This document shows positions 35,244 to 43,834 of a stretch of 64,000 bases of DNA, piece by piece; the stretch's first letter is position 1; every line of letters begins with the position of its first letter. The notes beneath the pieces were generated by a model that saw only the letters and a program-made list of their open reading frames with translations, searched no databases and was not told where the DNA came from. The DNA comes from Dictyobacter formicarum (GTDB taxonomy: Bacteria; Chloroflexota; Ktedonobacteria; Ktedonobacterales; Ktedonobacteraceae): NCBI RefSeq assembly GCF_016587435.1, contig NZ_BNJJ01000018.1, positions 117,096 through 181,095 of the forward strand. Direction: 5' to 3'. A program made the translations under genes and the position numbers.

Positions 35244-36566
35244 CTACACGGGCGTTTCTGCGACCTGCTCCTCTGATGACGATGTTTCTCCCTCGCTCGG
35301 AAGAGACGCTTGTAACGAAGGGATGCGTTTGAGAAGCCAACGCAAGGTACTCCCTTGTATCAGCAAGGTAAAGAAGACTACGGCATAGGTCGAAATCACT
35401 AAGACTGAGCGATGAGGTATCGCCATGGGCAGAGCCAGGACCAGTGCCAGGGAAAGAGCGCCCCGTAGACCACTCCAAAAGATGACCAACTGCCATGAGC
35501 GAGGCACAGGTTGCATTGGTCCCGCTGCCCTGGATCGGGGTGAGAGCACGAGCATCGAGCGAGCAGCCAGCACCAGCACCAGTGCCAGCCGTGCCACCAG
35601 TACGACACTGACCGCAAACACTGCAAACAGCAGCGTCGTGCGCTCCTCACCTGGAACCAAAGGCAACGCCAGGGGGTTGAGCTGTACCCCCACCAACAGA
35701 AAGATCACCGCATTGGCCACAAAGGCCAAGACACTCCAAAAATTGCCCACCGCATGCTGGGATGGCTCCGACATGCTCACACGACGGCAATAATTCCCCA
35801 GTACTAGGGCGGCTGCAATCACGGCCATAATGGCAGAGAGATGAAACTGATCCGCAAGCAAATACACGCCATACGCGGTAATGATGGTTAGGATTGTCTC
35901 CATTAAAGGTTCGTCGATTCGCTTGACGATCTGACTCACCAGCCACCCAATAAGCAGCCCAAGCAGGAGTCCTCCTCCAGCCTCAACCAAGAAAAACAGC
36001 ACGCCCTGTCCCCATGCCTGAAAGGCTCCAGAAGGGTGTCCTTGTATCGAGAGGAGAACGATGGCAAGAAACGCCTGATAGAGGGACCCGGCAACTCCAT
36101 CATTAAATAAACTTTCCCCTTCGATAATGACCGAGAGCCGCTCATCCAGGTGTAACTGGCGAAAGAGGCTGAGGACCGCAACAGGATCAGTGGGTGAGAG
36201 GATCGCCGCCAGCAATAAGGCTGTGCCCCAGTCAAGACCATCGAGCACATGCAAAATACCCGCAATAATACCAAGCGAGAGCAGAAGACCTGGCCCGGCC
36301 AGAAAAAAGATGGTCCGCCAATGGGCGCGAACCACATCCCATCGCATTGCCCAGGCCCCCTCAAAGAGTAACGCAGGCAGAAAAACAGAGAGGACCAGTG
36401 AAGGGGTGAGTTGGACACCTGGAAGCAGACCTGAGAGGCCTAAACCCAATCCAACGACGACCAGACCCAGAGTATAGGGAACGGCAATTCGCCGCGTTAC
36501 CGCAATCGTCAAAAGTGCGATCGCTAGAAAGAGCACCAGATAGCCCTCCAGTGAGGGAATATTCAC
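35244..36566 (-). CDS. CPA1-family Na+/H+ antiporter (NhaP-type)
   Basis: The 440-aa protein has about 12 membrane helices and the CPA1 signatures AILSPTDPVAVLSLFRQL and EGESLFNDGVAGSLYQ (the ND motif with the transport Asp), plus FWSGLRGALSLALVLALP near the end. GTG 36566 follows AAAGGAAAA. A short acidic tail (EGETSSSEEQVAETPV) ends it. It exchanges Na+ (or K+) for H+ at the membrane. It lies 102 bp downstream of nhaA on the same strand, probably co-transcribed. A near-equal-length paralogue at 41871-43196 is broken. Confidence 0.92.
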   Translation of the reverse strand: MNIPSLEGYLVLFLAIALLTIAVTRRIAVPYTLGLVVVGLGLGLSGLLPGVQLTPSLVLSVFLPALLFEGAWAMRWDVVRAHWRTIFFLAGPGLLLSLGIIAGILHVLDGLDWGTALLLAAILSPTDPVAVLSLFRQLHLDERLSVIIEGESLFNDGVAGSLYQAFLAIVLLSIQGHPSGAFQAWGQGVLFFLVEAGGGLLLGLLIGWLVSQIVKRIDEPLMETILTIITAYGVYLLADQFHLSAIMAVIAAALVLGNYCRRVSMSEPSQHAVGNFWSVLAFVANAVIFLLVGVQLNPLALPLVPGEERTTLLFAVFAVSVVLVARLALVLVLAARSMLVLSPRSRAAGPMQPVPRSWQLVIFWSGLRGALSLALVLALPMAIPHRSVLVISTYAVVFFTLLIQGSTLRWLLKRIPSLQASLPSEGETSSSEEQVAETPV

Positions 36567-36668
36567 AGCGTTTTCCTTTCTTCATATATGATGTATATTT
36601 TTTGCGTAAGCAGCGCAGGAGTATCGAAAACATCATCACGAGGTACAGAATTACTCACAGTGTCAATG

Positions 36669-38057
36669 CTAGTAAGCAGAATGACTGGTTTCGTTGGCAG
36701 TTTGCCCTTGTTTGGCTCCCCCGGTACGCAAAAAGAGAAAGCCTCCTATGCTGGAGAGAAGAAGGGCAAGCAAGATGGCAATCTTGGCCTGATCCAGGAG
36801 CGCGCTTTGAGAGGCCGCAAACGCCAGATCGGCGATAAAAAGGGACATGGTAAATCCGATGCCACCCAACCATCCCATGCCATAGATGTGCCTCCATGTG
36901 ATATCAGGGGGCAACTGCGCCCACTTCAGCTTGACCACGCCCCAGGAGAAAAGCAGAATGCCCAGCTGCTTTCCTACGAGTAGACCAAGGACAATCCCAA
37001 GACTCACAGGACTGAACAAGACTTGAGCAAGGGAGGTAATATCAAGACGTACTCCAGCATTTGCCAGGACAAAGAGGGGAAGGATGGCAAATGAGACGGG
37101 AACATGCAGCGCATGTTCGATCCGTTGGAGTGGAGCCTGGATCGCTTCCGCATGCGTTTCTAAGGCGTGAACGGCGGCTTGCTGACCTTCATCCATGACA
37201 AGGCCAAGACCTGGAGCACGTCCCTGGGCAAAGATTGCAAGCATCTCTTGGCTTTGCTGCACAAATGTGGTGGCATTCAGACGTGAGCGCACGGGAATCA
37301 TTAACGCTACCAAGACACCGGTAATGGTGGCGTGCACCCCGGAGGAAAAGATGGCCAGCCAGAGCAAAAAGCCCAGCAGTCCATAGGCCAGGCGGCGGCG
37401 AACTCCCAGCAGATTACAGAGCAGCAACACCAGGAGTAGCACGCCTCCAAGGAAGAAGGCAGGCCAGGAGATGCCCTGAGAGTAAAAGAGCGCAATGGCG
37501 AGTACCGCAATAAGGTCATCAACAATCGCCAACGCAGTCAGGGAGACCTTGAGCGCAAGCGGAATACGTTTTCCAAGCAGCGCCAACACCCCAAGCGCAA
37601 AGGCGATATCTGTTGCCATAGGAATACCCCAACCTGATGAGGCGGGCGTTCCCCAGGTGAAGGCCATGTAGAGGAGTGCAGGGAAGGTCGCGCCTCCAAG
37701 AGCCGCGACAATGGGCAAAATTGCCTGACGGATCTGCGACAATTCTCCCACGAGCATTTCGCGTTTGATTTCTAGCCCCACGAGCAGGAAAAAGAGAGCC
37801 ATCAATCCATCATTGATCCAGACGCGCAAGGGGTAATTCAGTTGCAGTCCGGTGAAACCGACCACGAAGTGGTGTTCCCATAGGGTGTGATAGCTTTGGG
37901 AGAAGGGAGTGTTTGCCCAGAGCAGGGCAATGATGGTGCATAGGAGCAGAAGCACGCCACTTGACATAGTGGCGCGAGTGAACTCCTGGAATGGGCGAAC
38001 GAAGATGTCCGTGAGTGCACTCGTTTTGGGTTGTCCAAGAGCTGATTTGTGAAGCAT
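36669..38057 (-). CDS. nhaA: Na+/H+ antiporter NhaA
   Basis: The 462-aa protein has typical NhaA blocks: VRPFQEFTRATMSSGVLLLL, LMALFFLLVGLEIKREML, GGATFPALLY, GWGIPMATDIAFALGVLAL and ALAIVDDLIAVLAIALFY, with the transport Asp pair (DD) and the earlier ATD. About 12 helices. I chose ATG 38057 with AAAGGGAAAAG upstream; the open frame extends to 38276 through the candidate RNA leader. It exports Na+ or Li+ in exchange for H+. The leader carries copy 1 of a repeated RNA element. Confidence 0.93.
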   Translation of the reverse strand: MLHKSALGQPKTSALTDIFVRPFQEFTRATMSSGVLLLLCTIIALLWANTPFSQSYHTLWEHHFVVGFTGLQLNYPLRVWINDGLMALFFLLVGLEIKREMLVGELSQIRQAILPIVAALGGATFPALLYMAFTWGTPASSGWGIPMATDIAFALGVLALLGKRIPLALKVSLTALAIVDDLIAVLAIALFYSQGISWPAFFLGGVLLLVLLLCNLLGVRRRLAYGLLGFLLWLAIFSSGVHATITGVLVALMIPVRSRLNATTFVQQSQEMLAIFAQGRAPGLGLVMDEGQQAAVHALETHAEAIQAPLQRIEHALHVPVSFAILPLFVLANAGVRLDITSLAQVLFSPVSLGIVLGLLVGKQLGILLFSWGVVKLKWAQLPPDITWRHIYGMGWLGGIGFTMSLFIADLAFAASQSALLDQAKIAILLALLLSSIGGFLFLRTGGAKQGQTANETSHSAY

Positions 38058-38109
38058 GCGCTTTTCCCTTTTGTCCTTCCATTCTTCCATTCTCACATAT
38101 CCACACCGA

Positions 38110-38205
38110 CGCATCCAAACGCATGCATGCAAAAGGAGTGCCGATGGCCGACCAGGCTTCCCGGCACTCCTTTTGCAGAGGAGTTGCTCCTCTTTCGTTT
38201 CTAGT
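38110..38205 (-). ncRNA. Candidate ion-responsive leader RNA, copy 1 (nhaA)
   Basis: A 15-bp perfect stem (38129-38143 with 38162-38176; GCAAAAGGAGTGCCG on one arm) encloses the core GGAGTGCC-GGGAAGCC-TGGTCGGC (minus strand, 38170-38147). An upstream AGAAACGAAAG stretch and a small AGAGGAG hairpin are also present. The 24-nt core recurs upstream of two other genes. It lies 70-120 nt before the nhaA start. Confidence 0.65.
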
Positions 38206-38307
38206 ATACGAGACGGACAACGAAATTGCAAGACAAGAGTGCACCCACTCGTGCCCACTCCGCATCCACTCGCCACCTTTACGTATTACACCCATGGCGT
38301 TCCTTCC

Positions 38308-39168
38308 GGTATTGTCAACTTGCTTGTAGGAATGCAGTGTATTATTGAGCTATAAAGGAGAAAAAGACGGCAAGGCAGTGAAATACTGGGGAAGATAGAT
38401 CGTTATGCAATCTGCTTGACTCCAGCCACCCGCGTTTCATTGCTGGAAGCGGTCCTGGAAAATGGTACGGTATTCTCCGGCACGCAAACGATGTCTTCGC
38501 GGTTGAAAATGCCCAGCAATGGGTCCGAAGGCGGAGAGAAAGCGTTGCGCTTGTTTGGCTGATTTAAACCGCCGCATCTTCTTTTCACGCAGTCGCGTGG
38601 GTTGATGTGCGTTTTCCGCTCGATTGTTGAGCCCTTTGTGCTGGCGATGCTCCACACCGGGCAAGAGCTCGCGTTTCGCTGCGCCATAGCTCTTCAGTTT
38701 ATCGGTGATGATCACGTGTGGGACGTATTGCAGTTCCTTGAGAAGCTTGCGGAAGAAACGTTTCGCGGCTTGTTTGTTCCGGCGGCTTTGCACCAGGATA
38801 TCCAGCACGTTGCCATCTTGATCCACTGCTCGCCACAAATAGTGCCTCTCTCCACGGATGGTGAGAAAGCCCTCGTCCAGGTGCCACGTATCCCCACACC
38901 GAGGGCGTCGCCGTCGCAATTCGTTGGCATACGTTTGCCCAAACTTTAAGCACCACTGCCGCACCGTTTCATAGGTGACGACAATCCCGCGCTGGGCCAA
39001 GAGTTCCTCCACATCGCGAAAACTGAGCGAGAAGCGGAAGTAGAGCCAGACAGCATGACTCATGATTTCAGGCGGGTAGCGAAAACCTTTGTAGAGGGAT
39101 GAAGATGTTTGTGTGTTCATGCTTTTAGTATGCCAGAGCTTCTTGCCTCTTCGCAAGTTGACAATACC
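38308..39168 (-). mobile_element. IS6-family insertion sequence
   Basis: Inverted ends GGTATTGTCAACTTGC (38308) and its complement (ending 39168) frame one transposase. A second copy of the end, AAGTTGACAATACC, lies at 39205-39218. No matching target duplication is seen. Confidence 0.85.
38437..39120 (-). CDS. IS6-family transposase
   Basis: The 227-aa protein (from ATG 39120) has KGFRYPPEIMSHAVWLYFRF, LSFRDVEELLAQRGIVVTYE, the DDE residues in WHLDEGFLTIRGERHYLWRA, VIITDKLKSYGAAKRE and NNRAENAHQPTRLREKKMRR. It is full length for the family and intact. It mediates replicative transposition with cointegrate formation. Confidence 0.92.
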   Translation of the reverse strand: MNTQTSSSLYKGFRYPPEIMSHAVWLYFRFSLSFRDVEELLAQRGIVVTYETVRQWCLKFGQTYANELRRRRPRCGDTWHLDEGFLTIRGERHYLWRAVDQDGNVLDILVQSRRNKQAAKRFFRKLLKELQYVPHVIITDKLKSYGAAKRELLPGVEHRQHKGLNNRAENAHQPTRLREKKMRRFKSAKQAQRFLSAFGPIAGHFQPRRHRLRAGEYRTIFQDRFQQ

Positions 39169-39204
39169 CTACAAAAAGCTCTTGCTATCCAGGAGTTCCA
39201 GACG

Positions 39205-39218
39205 AAGTTGACAATACC
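39205..39218 (+). repeat. Solo IS6 terminal repeat
   Basis: AAGTTGACAATACC repeats the right end of the adjacent IS6 element 50 bp further out, a sign of an earlier insertion or abortive cointegrate. Confidence 0.55.
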
Positions 39219-39407
39219 CTCTGCTGGAATATGAGATACTCTCCATCCGCTTCTGGAGCCTTCTCGGATGCCCTCTAGTATAGAGAGGCATGGTTGGAAA
39301 ATGGTAAAATGTGGCGAGTATGCTGGATTGCTATTCAAGAATAGTGAGGGCTAGCCCATTCTCAAGGTCATCATGGCTCATTCGCTAAGGCGAGGAAAAA
39401 GGAGTGA

Positions 39408-40016
39408 TTATACTGAAGCCACGAATCCTTGCATAATGAACTGGGCTGTCTGGCTGGCTTGCGTTACCAGGGTTTGTTCAGATTGGCCCAATACCCGAGC
39501 AGACAGGATAAAGGATTCTGTGAGCGAGAGCACCATGAGCGCTGTGGTATCGATATTGCGAACGCGAATTTCTCCCCGGACCTGGGCCTCTTCAAGGACA
39601 AGGGCAATAACCGCAACGTAATCGCGGAGGAGTTTCGTTGCCTCCGTCCTAAATGCTCGATTGACGCCATACAGCGCGCTCATATAGACGTTAAAGGAAT
39701 CACTTTCTTTTTCGGCCAGACGTACGAATGCCAGGAAGAGTTGTTCTAAGCGCATCTGAAGATTCCCGTGTTGAGCCAGAGCCCCCCGAATAGCGGCTAA
39801 CTGTGATTGCGCAATAAAACGGAGCATGGCCAGAAAGAGTTCACGTTTATTTTCAAAATAGAGGTAGATAGTGCCCTTTCCAATACCAGCTTTTTCGGCA
39901 ATAAGATTAATATTGGCCTGATCAAAGCCGAGACGAGCAAACTCTTTGGCTGCTTCATGAAGAATGTGTTGGCGTGTTGCCTCTCGCATTTGCTCATCTA
40001 CAATCTTTGGCATCAT
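39408..40016 (-). CDS. TetR-family transcriptional regulator
   Basis: The 202-aa protein has the TetR HTH (ILHEAAKEFARLGFDQANIN, LIAEKAGIGKGTIYLYFENK, RELFLAML; about 19-65) and a helical ligand-binding domain. TetR repressors usually act on a neighbouring gene. The divergent membrane protein gene at 40533, about 500 bp away, is the natural target candidate. ATG at 40016 with an AGGAGGGA-type site just upstream. Confidence 0.92.
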   Translation of the reverse strand: MMPKIVDEQMREATRQHILHEAAKEFARLGFDQANINLIAEKAGIGKGTIYLYFENKRELFLAMLRFIAQSQLAAIRGALAQHGNLQMRLEQLFLAFVRLAEKESDSFNVYMSALYGVNRAFRTEATKLLRDYVAVIALVLEEAQVRGEIRVRNIDTTALMVLSLTESFILSARVLGQSEQTLVTQASQTAQFIMQGFVASV

Positions 40017-40532
40017 TCCCTCCTGGGTATCCCATTTTTTTGCTACTCTGTCTCTTATCGCACCACATTTATGGGCAATTAGTCAGTAAAAAACGATGAT
40101 CCTCACCATGAGATGATACGGCAATATGCATGTTTACTCATGTATATTGCGCAGAGGAAAACGTATCCTCTGCGTGATCATTCTCCGAGATAAAAAAGAA
40201 GTTCTTTTGCCTCGGAAGGATCGCTGGACCTCTATTGGTGTAGCATACTTTCGCCAGGAAGTCAAAGCACCCTCTTCAATGCACGTCAAAAAAGCATAAA
40301 AAGAGCGTATCTCTCTACATTTTCTTGTACGCTTCAGAAAAATTATGGGTGGGCGATCATTCAATAAAAAGAGGGTGGTATGGTATATGAACTTTGCTCG
40401 GTCATGCTTAAATGCAGCGCAGCGTTTCCCTTTTTTTGATAATGACTTTCTAGTCAATTTTACCATCCTTACCAGTCTTTGCTCGTTCTCTGCTCAACTA
40501 GCAAAGTCAAGTATATCAGGAGGCAATACGAG
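40017..40532. other. Intergenic region between divergent TetR and membrane protein genes
   Basis: No gene is supported. The plus-strand reading RILCVIILRDKKEVLLPRKD at about 40155-40215 looks vaguely like the first strands of a NUDIX domain but is short and lacks the NUDIX box. An operator for the TetR protein is expected here but I cannot point to one. Confidence 0.35.
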
Positions 40533-41816
40533 ATGTATGATCTAATGCAATTTGCTTCTAGGGAAGAAAGTCGGGAATCCGGTTTTGTACCTCCCTATAC
40601 AAACTTGCCAGGAAGATGCAACGAACCAAAAAGTGTCAAGTGGGCGTATCGTCTTTTCTGGTTTACCTTTGTCTTGTTTTTTGCCGGGACAGGGAGCGGA
40701 AAACTCTGGGACCGTGTCTGGCATGCGACCCGACGATTTGATACCTTCTGGTCCCCTCCCCATTTTTTTGTCTTTGTCGTCACTGCCTGTACTGGAGCTC
40801 TGGTTGCGGTTATTGCCCTGACCCCATCGCTGAGCATCTGGTTTGGTCCGGCCGTTTCCCTTCCACGTCTTCATTTTCGTGTGCCAGCGGCTCTTATGAT
40901 CTTAGGGAGTGGATTGGTATTGTTATGTATCACTATTACCCTTGATAATTTCTGGCACACTGCCTTTGGATTAGACGAAACGCAGTGGTCTGTTCCACAT
41001 GACATGCTCGGGTGGTGTTGGTTTACCATCATTTTTGGTTTTGCTGCCTCTCGGTTGGCGTTCAGAAGGTATCGTCCTCTGTCCTGGTTCACCAATATTG
41101 TTATTGCCGTCCTGATTATAGAATTTATGTGCCCTCCTATGTTAGGTCCATTCTACCTGAATTATTCTCCCCATTTATTGCACGCACTTGCCAATCTTCC
41201 TGTTGTACGCAAGGAGCCTGATGCACAACACATGTATCGTATCTACCTGAATCATGGGTTGACACGACAAACATGTCCGCTCTTCATCCCACAGGTAGCC
41301 TTCTTTGCTGGCGCTGCTCTGGCCCTGCTACGTCGTATTGACCGACGATTAAGAATATTCCTGCTGGCGCCGTTGTTCTGGTCCTGTTTTACTGCTACAC
41401 GTGATCTTTACACCATCTTTCTTCTTCGCTATCACGAGGTTTCTCGACCGCTAGACGTTGTGCCCGTTGCATTGCATGAGCCATCGCTGTGGGTACCCAT
41501 ACCCCTTTTCCTGGCCGCAGTCGTGTTTGAATTATGCCGAAGGCTGAGGTTCAGCGAATCCTGCTGTTATATCATGTGTGGTGCCATCTTTAGTTTGTGT
41601 ACATTTGCAATATGGCATACCACGCTCTGGATGCTTCTCCTTGTGCCTATGGCCACTGGGACACTGTTTGGTGGATCACGGATTGGGAACTGGTTTTACT
41701 CCATGCTCAATAAGCCCACACTTGATAAGCTCACCACATTTCTCTTGATCTTTTGTGCGCAAATTCCTACCGCTCTTGGGGTGATTGACTTAATACTACG
41801 GCGTACAACTCCATAG
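40533..41816 (+). CDS. Polytopic membrane protein of unknown function
   Basis: The 427-aa protein starts at ATG 40533 behind a perfect AGGAGG site (40518-40523). It has roughly ten hydrophobic segments and His/Asp-rich motifs between them: KLWDRVWHATRRFDTFWSPP, DNFWHTAFGLDETQWSVPHD and FAIWHTTLW. The paired WH...W.PPH-type motifs recall a family of actinobacterial and chloroflexal membrane proteins with conserved histidines, which may bind a metal, but I cannot name a function. It is divergent from the TetR gene, which may regulate it. Confidence 0.7.
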   Translation: MYDLMQFASREESRESGFVPPYTNLPGRCNEPKSVKWAYRLFWFTFVLFFAGTGSGKLWDRVWHATRRFDTFWSPPHFFVFVVTACTGALVAVIALTPSLSIWFGPAVSLPRLHFRVPAALMILGSGLVLLCITITLDNFWHTAFGLDETQWSVPHDMLGWCWFTIIFGFAASRLAFRRYRPLSWFTNIVIAVLIIEFMCPPMLGPFYLNYSPHLLHALANLPVVRKEPDAQHMYRIYLNHGLTRQTCPLFIPQVAFFAGAALALLRRIDRRLRIFLLAPLFWSCFTATRDLYTIFLLRYHEVSRPLDVVPVALHEPSLWVPIPLFLAAVVFELCRRLRFSESCCYIMCGAIFSLCTFAIWHTTLWMLLLVPMATGTLFGGSRIGNWFYSMLNKPTLDKLTTFLLIFCAQIPTALGVIDLILRRTTP

Positions 41817-41870
41817 AGTTTGCTAAAAGTAGAGTATACAAAGCAAACGTAGAGCAAAGCAGAGACTCAG

Positions 41871-43196
41871 TCAGGCTGAAATGATGTGTTCTTTTTGATT
41901 CTCTTCTTCCGAAGGTGCTGATGGCTGTTGTTTTCTGGATGGATGAGATGATGACAGCGCTTTATTCAAGATCCAGCGGATACTGAGTCCCTGCACGAGC
42001 AGCGTAAAGAAGACCACAGAGTATGTTGAGATGGGAATAACGTCCCGAAAAGGTACATCGAGCGGAATTGCAAGGGCAAGTGCAAGCGATAACGCACCAC
42101 GCAAGCCACTCCAGAAGAGAATGAAGCGCCATGGTCGTGGCAGACGCTCTTTGCCCGTTTTTGATCTGGAGGAAGGTATCCAGGAGTGCACAGCAATGAC
42201 GAAGACCATGAGGAAACGCGCCAACAAAACGGCTGCAATGGCGACCAGTGAAATAAGCTAGATGGTCAGTCCAGGTGTACTGAACAGTGTGTGGATGTAC
42301 GAATGGAATTGGACTCCAATGAGCATGAAAATGAATGCATTCGCAAGAAATGCGATAATATTCCAAAAGGTATCGATATCACCTTTTGCCTGCTCGGTCA
42401 TGGCTGTGTTTCTACCATAATTTCCTCGTAGCAGGCCAAGCATGATGACGGCAATGATTGCAGAGAGGTGGAGCGCATCTGCGGTCCAGAAAACCCCATA
42501 CGCTGCGATAAGGGTGGCAGATGTTTCTATTTGAGGATCATCAATGCGTTTTAATCCCTGGCTAATCAGGAGACCACTGATGAAGCCAAAGAGGAGACCT
42601 CCTCCAGCTTCCATGAGAAATTGTCCCAGGCCAGAACCAAGCGCCGCCCACCCGGTTGGGGCAACGCTATGCAGATTCAATAAGACAAAGGTTAAAAATA
42701 TTTGATAGAGGGAGCCTGCCACTCCATCATTCAATAAGTTCTCGCTTTCGATGATATTGGCTAAGCGCTCATTGACATGGAGCTGACGAAAGAGTCCCAG
42801 GACTGCGACAGGATCGGTTGGTGAGAGAATCGCCGCCAGTAACAAGGCCGTGGACCAATCGATGTGATCGAAGAGATGCAGAAATGACGCACTAGTACCA
42901 AATGAAAGGAGTAAACCAGATTCCGCCAGAAAGAAAATAACCTTCCAATTCGTGCGAAGTAAAGAACATTTAACATTCCATGCACCTTCAAACAACAGGG
43001 CAGGCAGAAAAACAAACAAGACAAGATCTGGTGTAAGACGAACTTCAGGTGTTACTCCGATGATACCAACAACCAGTCCAATGATGACTGAGCCGAGTGT
43101 ATAGGGAACAGCAAGCTTTCTGGTCACAAGATTGGTTACCAGCGCTATCGTCAAAAACAAAACCAGATCACGAATCAGGAGTGGAATAGCGAGCAC
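41871..43196 (-). pseudogene. Second CPA1-family Na+/H+ antiporter, interrupted by one in-frame TAG
   Basis: The frame keeps all family blocks: NLVTRKLAVPYTLGSVIIGL, AAILSPTDPVAVLGLFRQLH, ESENLLNDGVAGSLYQ and FWSGLRGALSLALALAIP. A single TAG at 42260-42258, between GLTI and LISLVAIAAVLLARF, splits it into 312 and 118+ residues in the same frame. Read through, it is 440 codons plus the stop, the same length as the paralogue at 35244. A single base change would restore it, or suppression could. Its leader carries copy 2 of the repeated RNA element. Confidence 0.88.
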
Positions 43197-43244
43197 AGTT
43201 GGCCTTTCTACTCTTTTTTTCTTATAAACATATCAAGTTCTTCT

Positions 43245-43320
43245 TAAAAAAGGACATGAAAACCTGATAGCCGACCAGTCTTCCTGGCACTCCTTTGTCG
43301 TGTTCTTTTTCGTCATCTAT
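43245..43320 (-). ncRNA. Candidate ion-responsive leader RNA, copy 2 (second antiporter)
   Basis: On the minus strand the core reads GGAGTGCC-AGGAAGAC-TGGTCGGC (43293-43270), three changes from copies 1 and 3. A 5' AAAGGA pairs with a 3' TCCTTT that opens a run of seven T (about 43253-43246), a terminator-like end. GACGAAAAAGAAC precedes it. It lies 50-120 nt before the antiporter start. Confidence 0.65.
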
Positions 43321-43749
43321 GATCAAGGCATGTATTGTCAAGAGATCGAGAGAATTTGGAAAAGATTTTTGCGAGGACATCTCGCGTTCCGTCAATGTTT
43401 GCTACATGTGCACCCCGCCTTTTCTATATCTATGGAGACCCTTTTATAACCGCAGAAAGAGACCCGTACTGTTTGCACCTATTGTCTCGTCAATTTTATT
43501 GACTGGCTGCCCATTTATGTTGTATGATGTATATGTATTTTGAAGCGGCCTATGCGTGAGATTGAAGACCCTTTTACGCTGTTGATGGTATGTTATGTGC
43601 CATCCTTTTTGAGGTTGCCGTTTGTTGTGTTCGCCATAGACTGCATAGTTTGCTGAGCAGAGAGTGAGCTTGAGATTATAGAAAGAGTATATCGGTTTTT
43701 GCTGACTGTATGCAGAGATATGTTGCCTGATCAGAGGCATATTTTTTTA

Positions 43750-43787
43750 CCATCATTAATGAATGGTTGCCCACTCATTAATGATGG
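43750..43787 (+). promoter_or_regulatory. 13-bp hairpin upstream of the ClC gene
   Basis: CCATCATTAATGA and TCATTAATGATGG pair perfectly around a 12-nt loop and are followed by GGTTTT, 48 bp before the ClC start. It could be an attenuator or an operator. Confidence 0.45.
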
Positions 43788-43834
43788 GGTTTTAGTGCTT
43801 GTTTGTTGATAAAGACAAAGGACATGGAGTATAA

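Noticed and set aside
43600..43660. Fluoride-riboswitch-like string GTTCGCCATAGACTGC upstream of the ClC gene
   Set aside because: The required upstream GGCGATGG strand and its pairing are absent, and the ClC protein is not of the fluoride type as far as visible.
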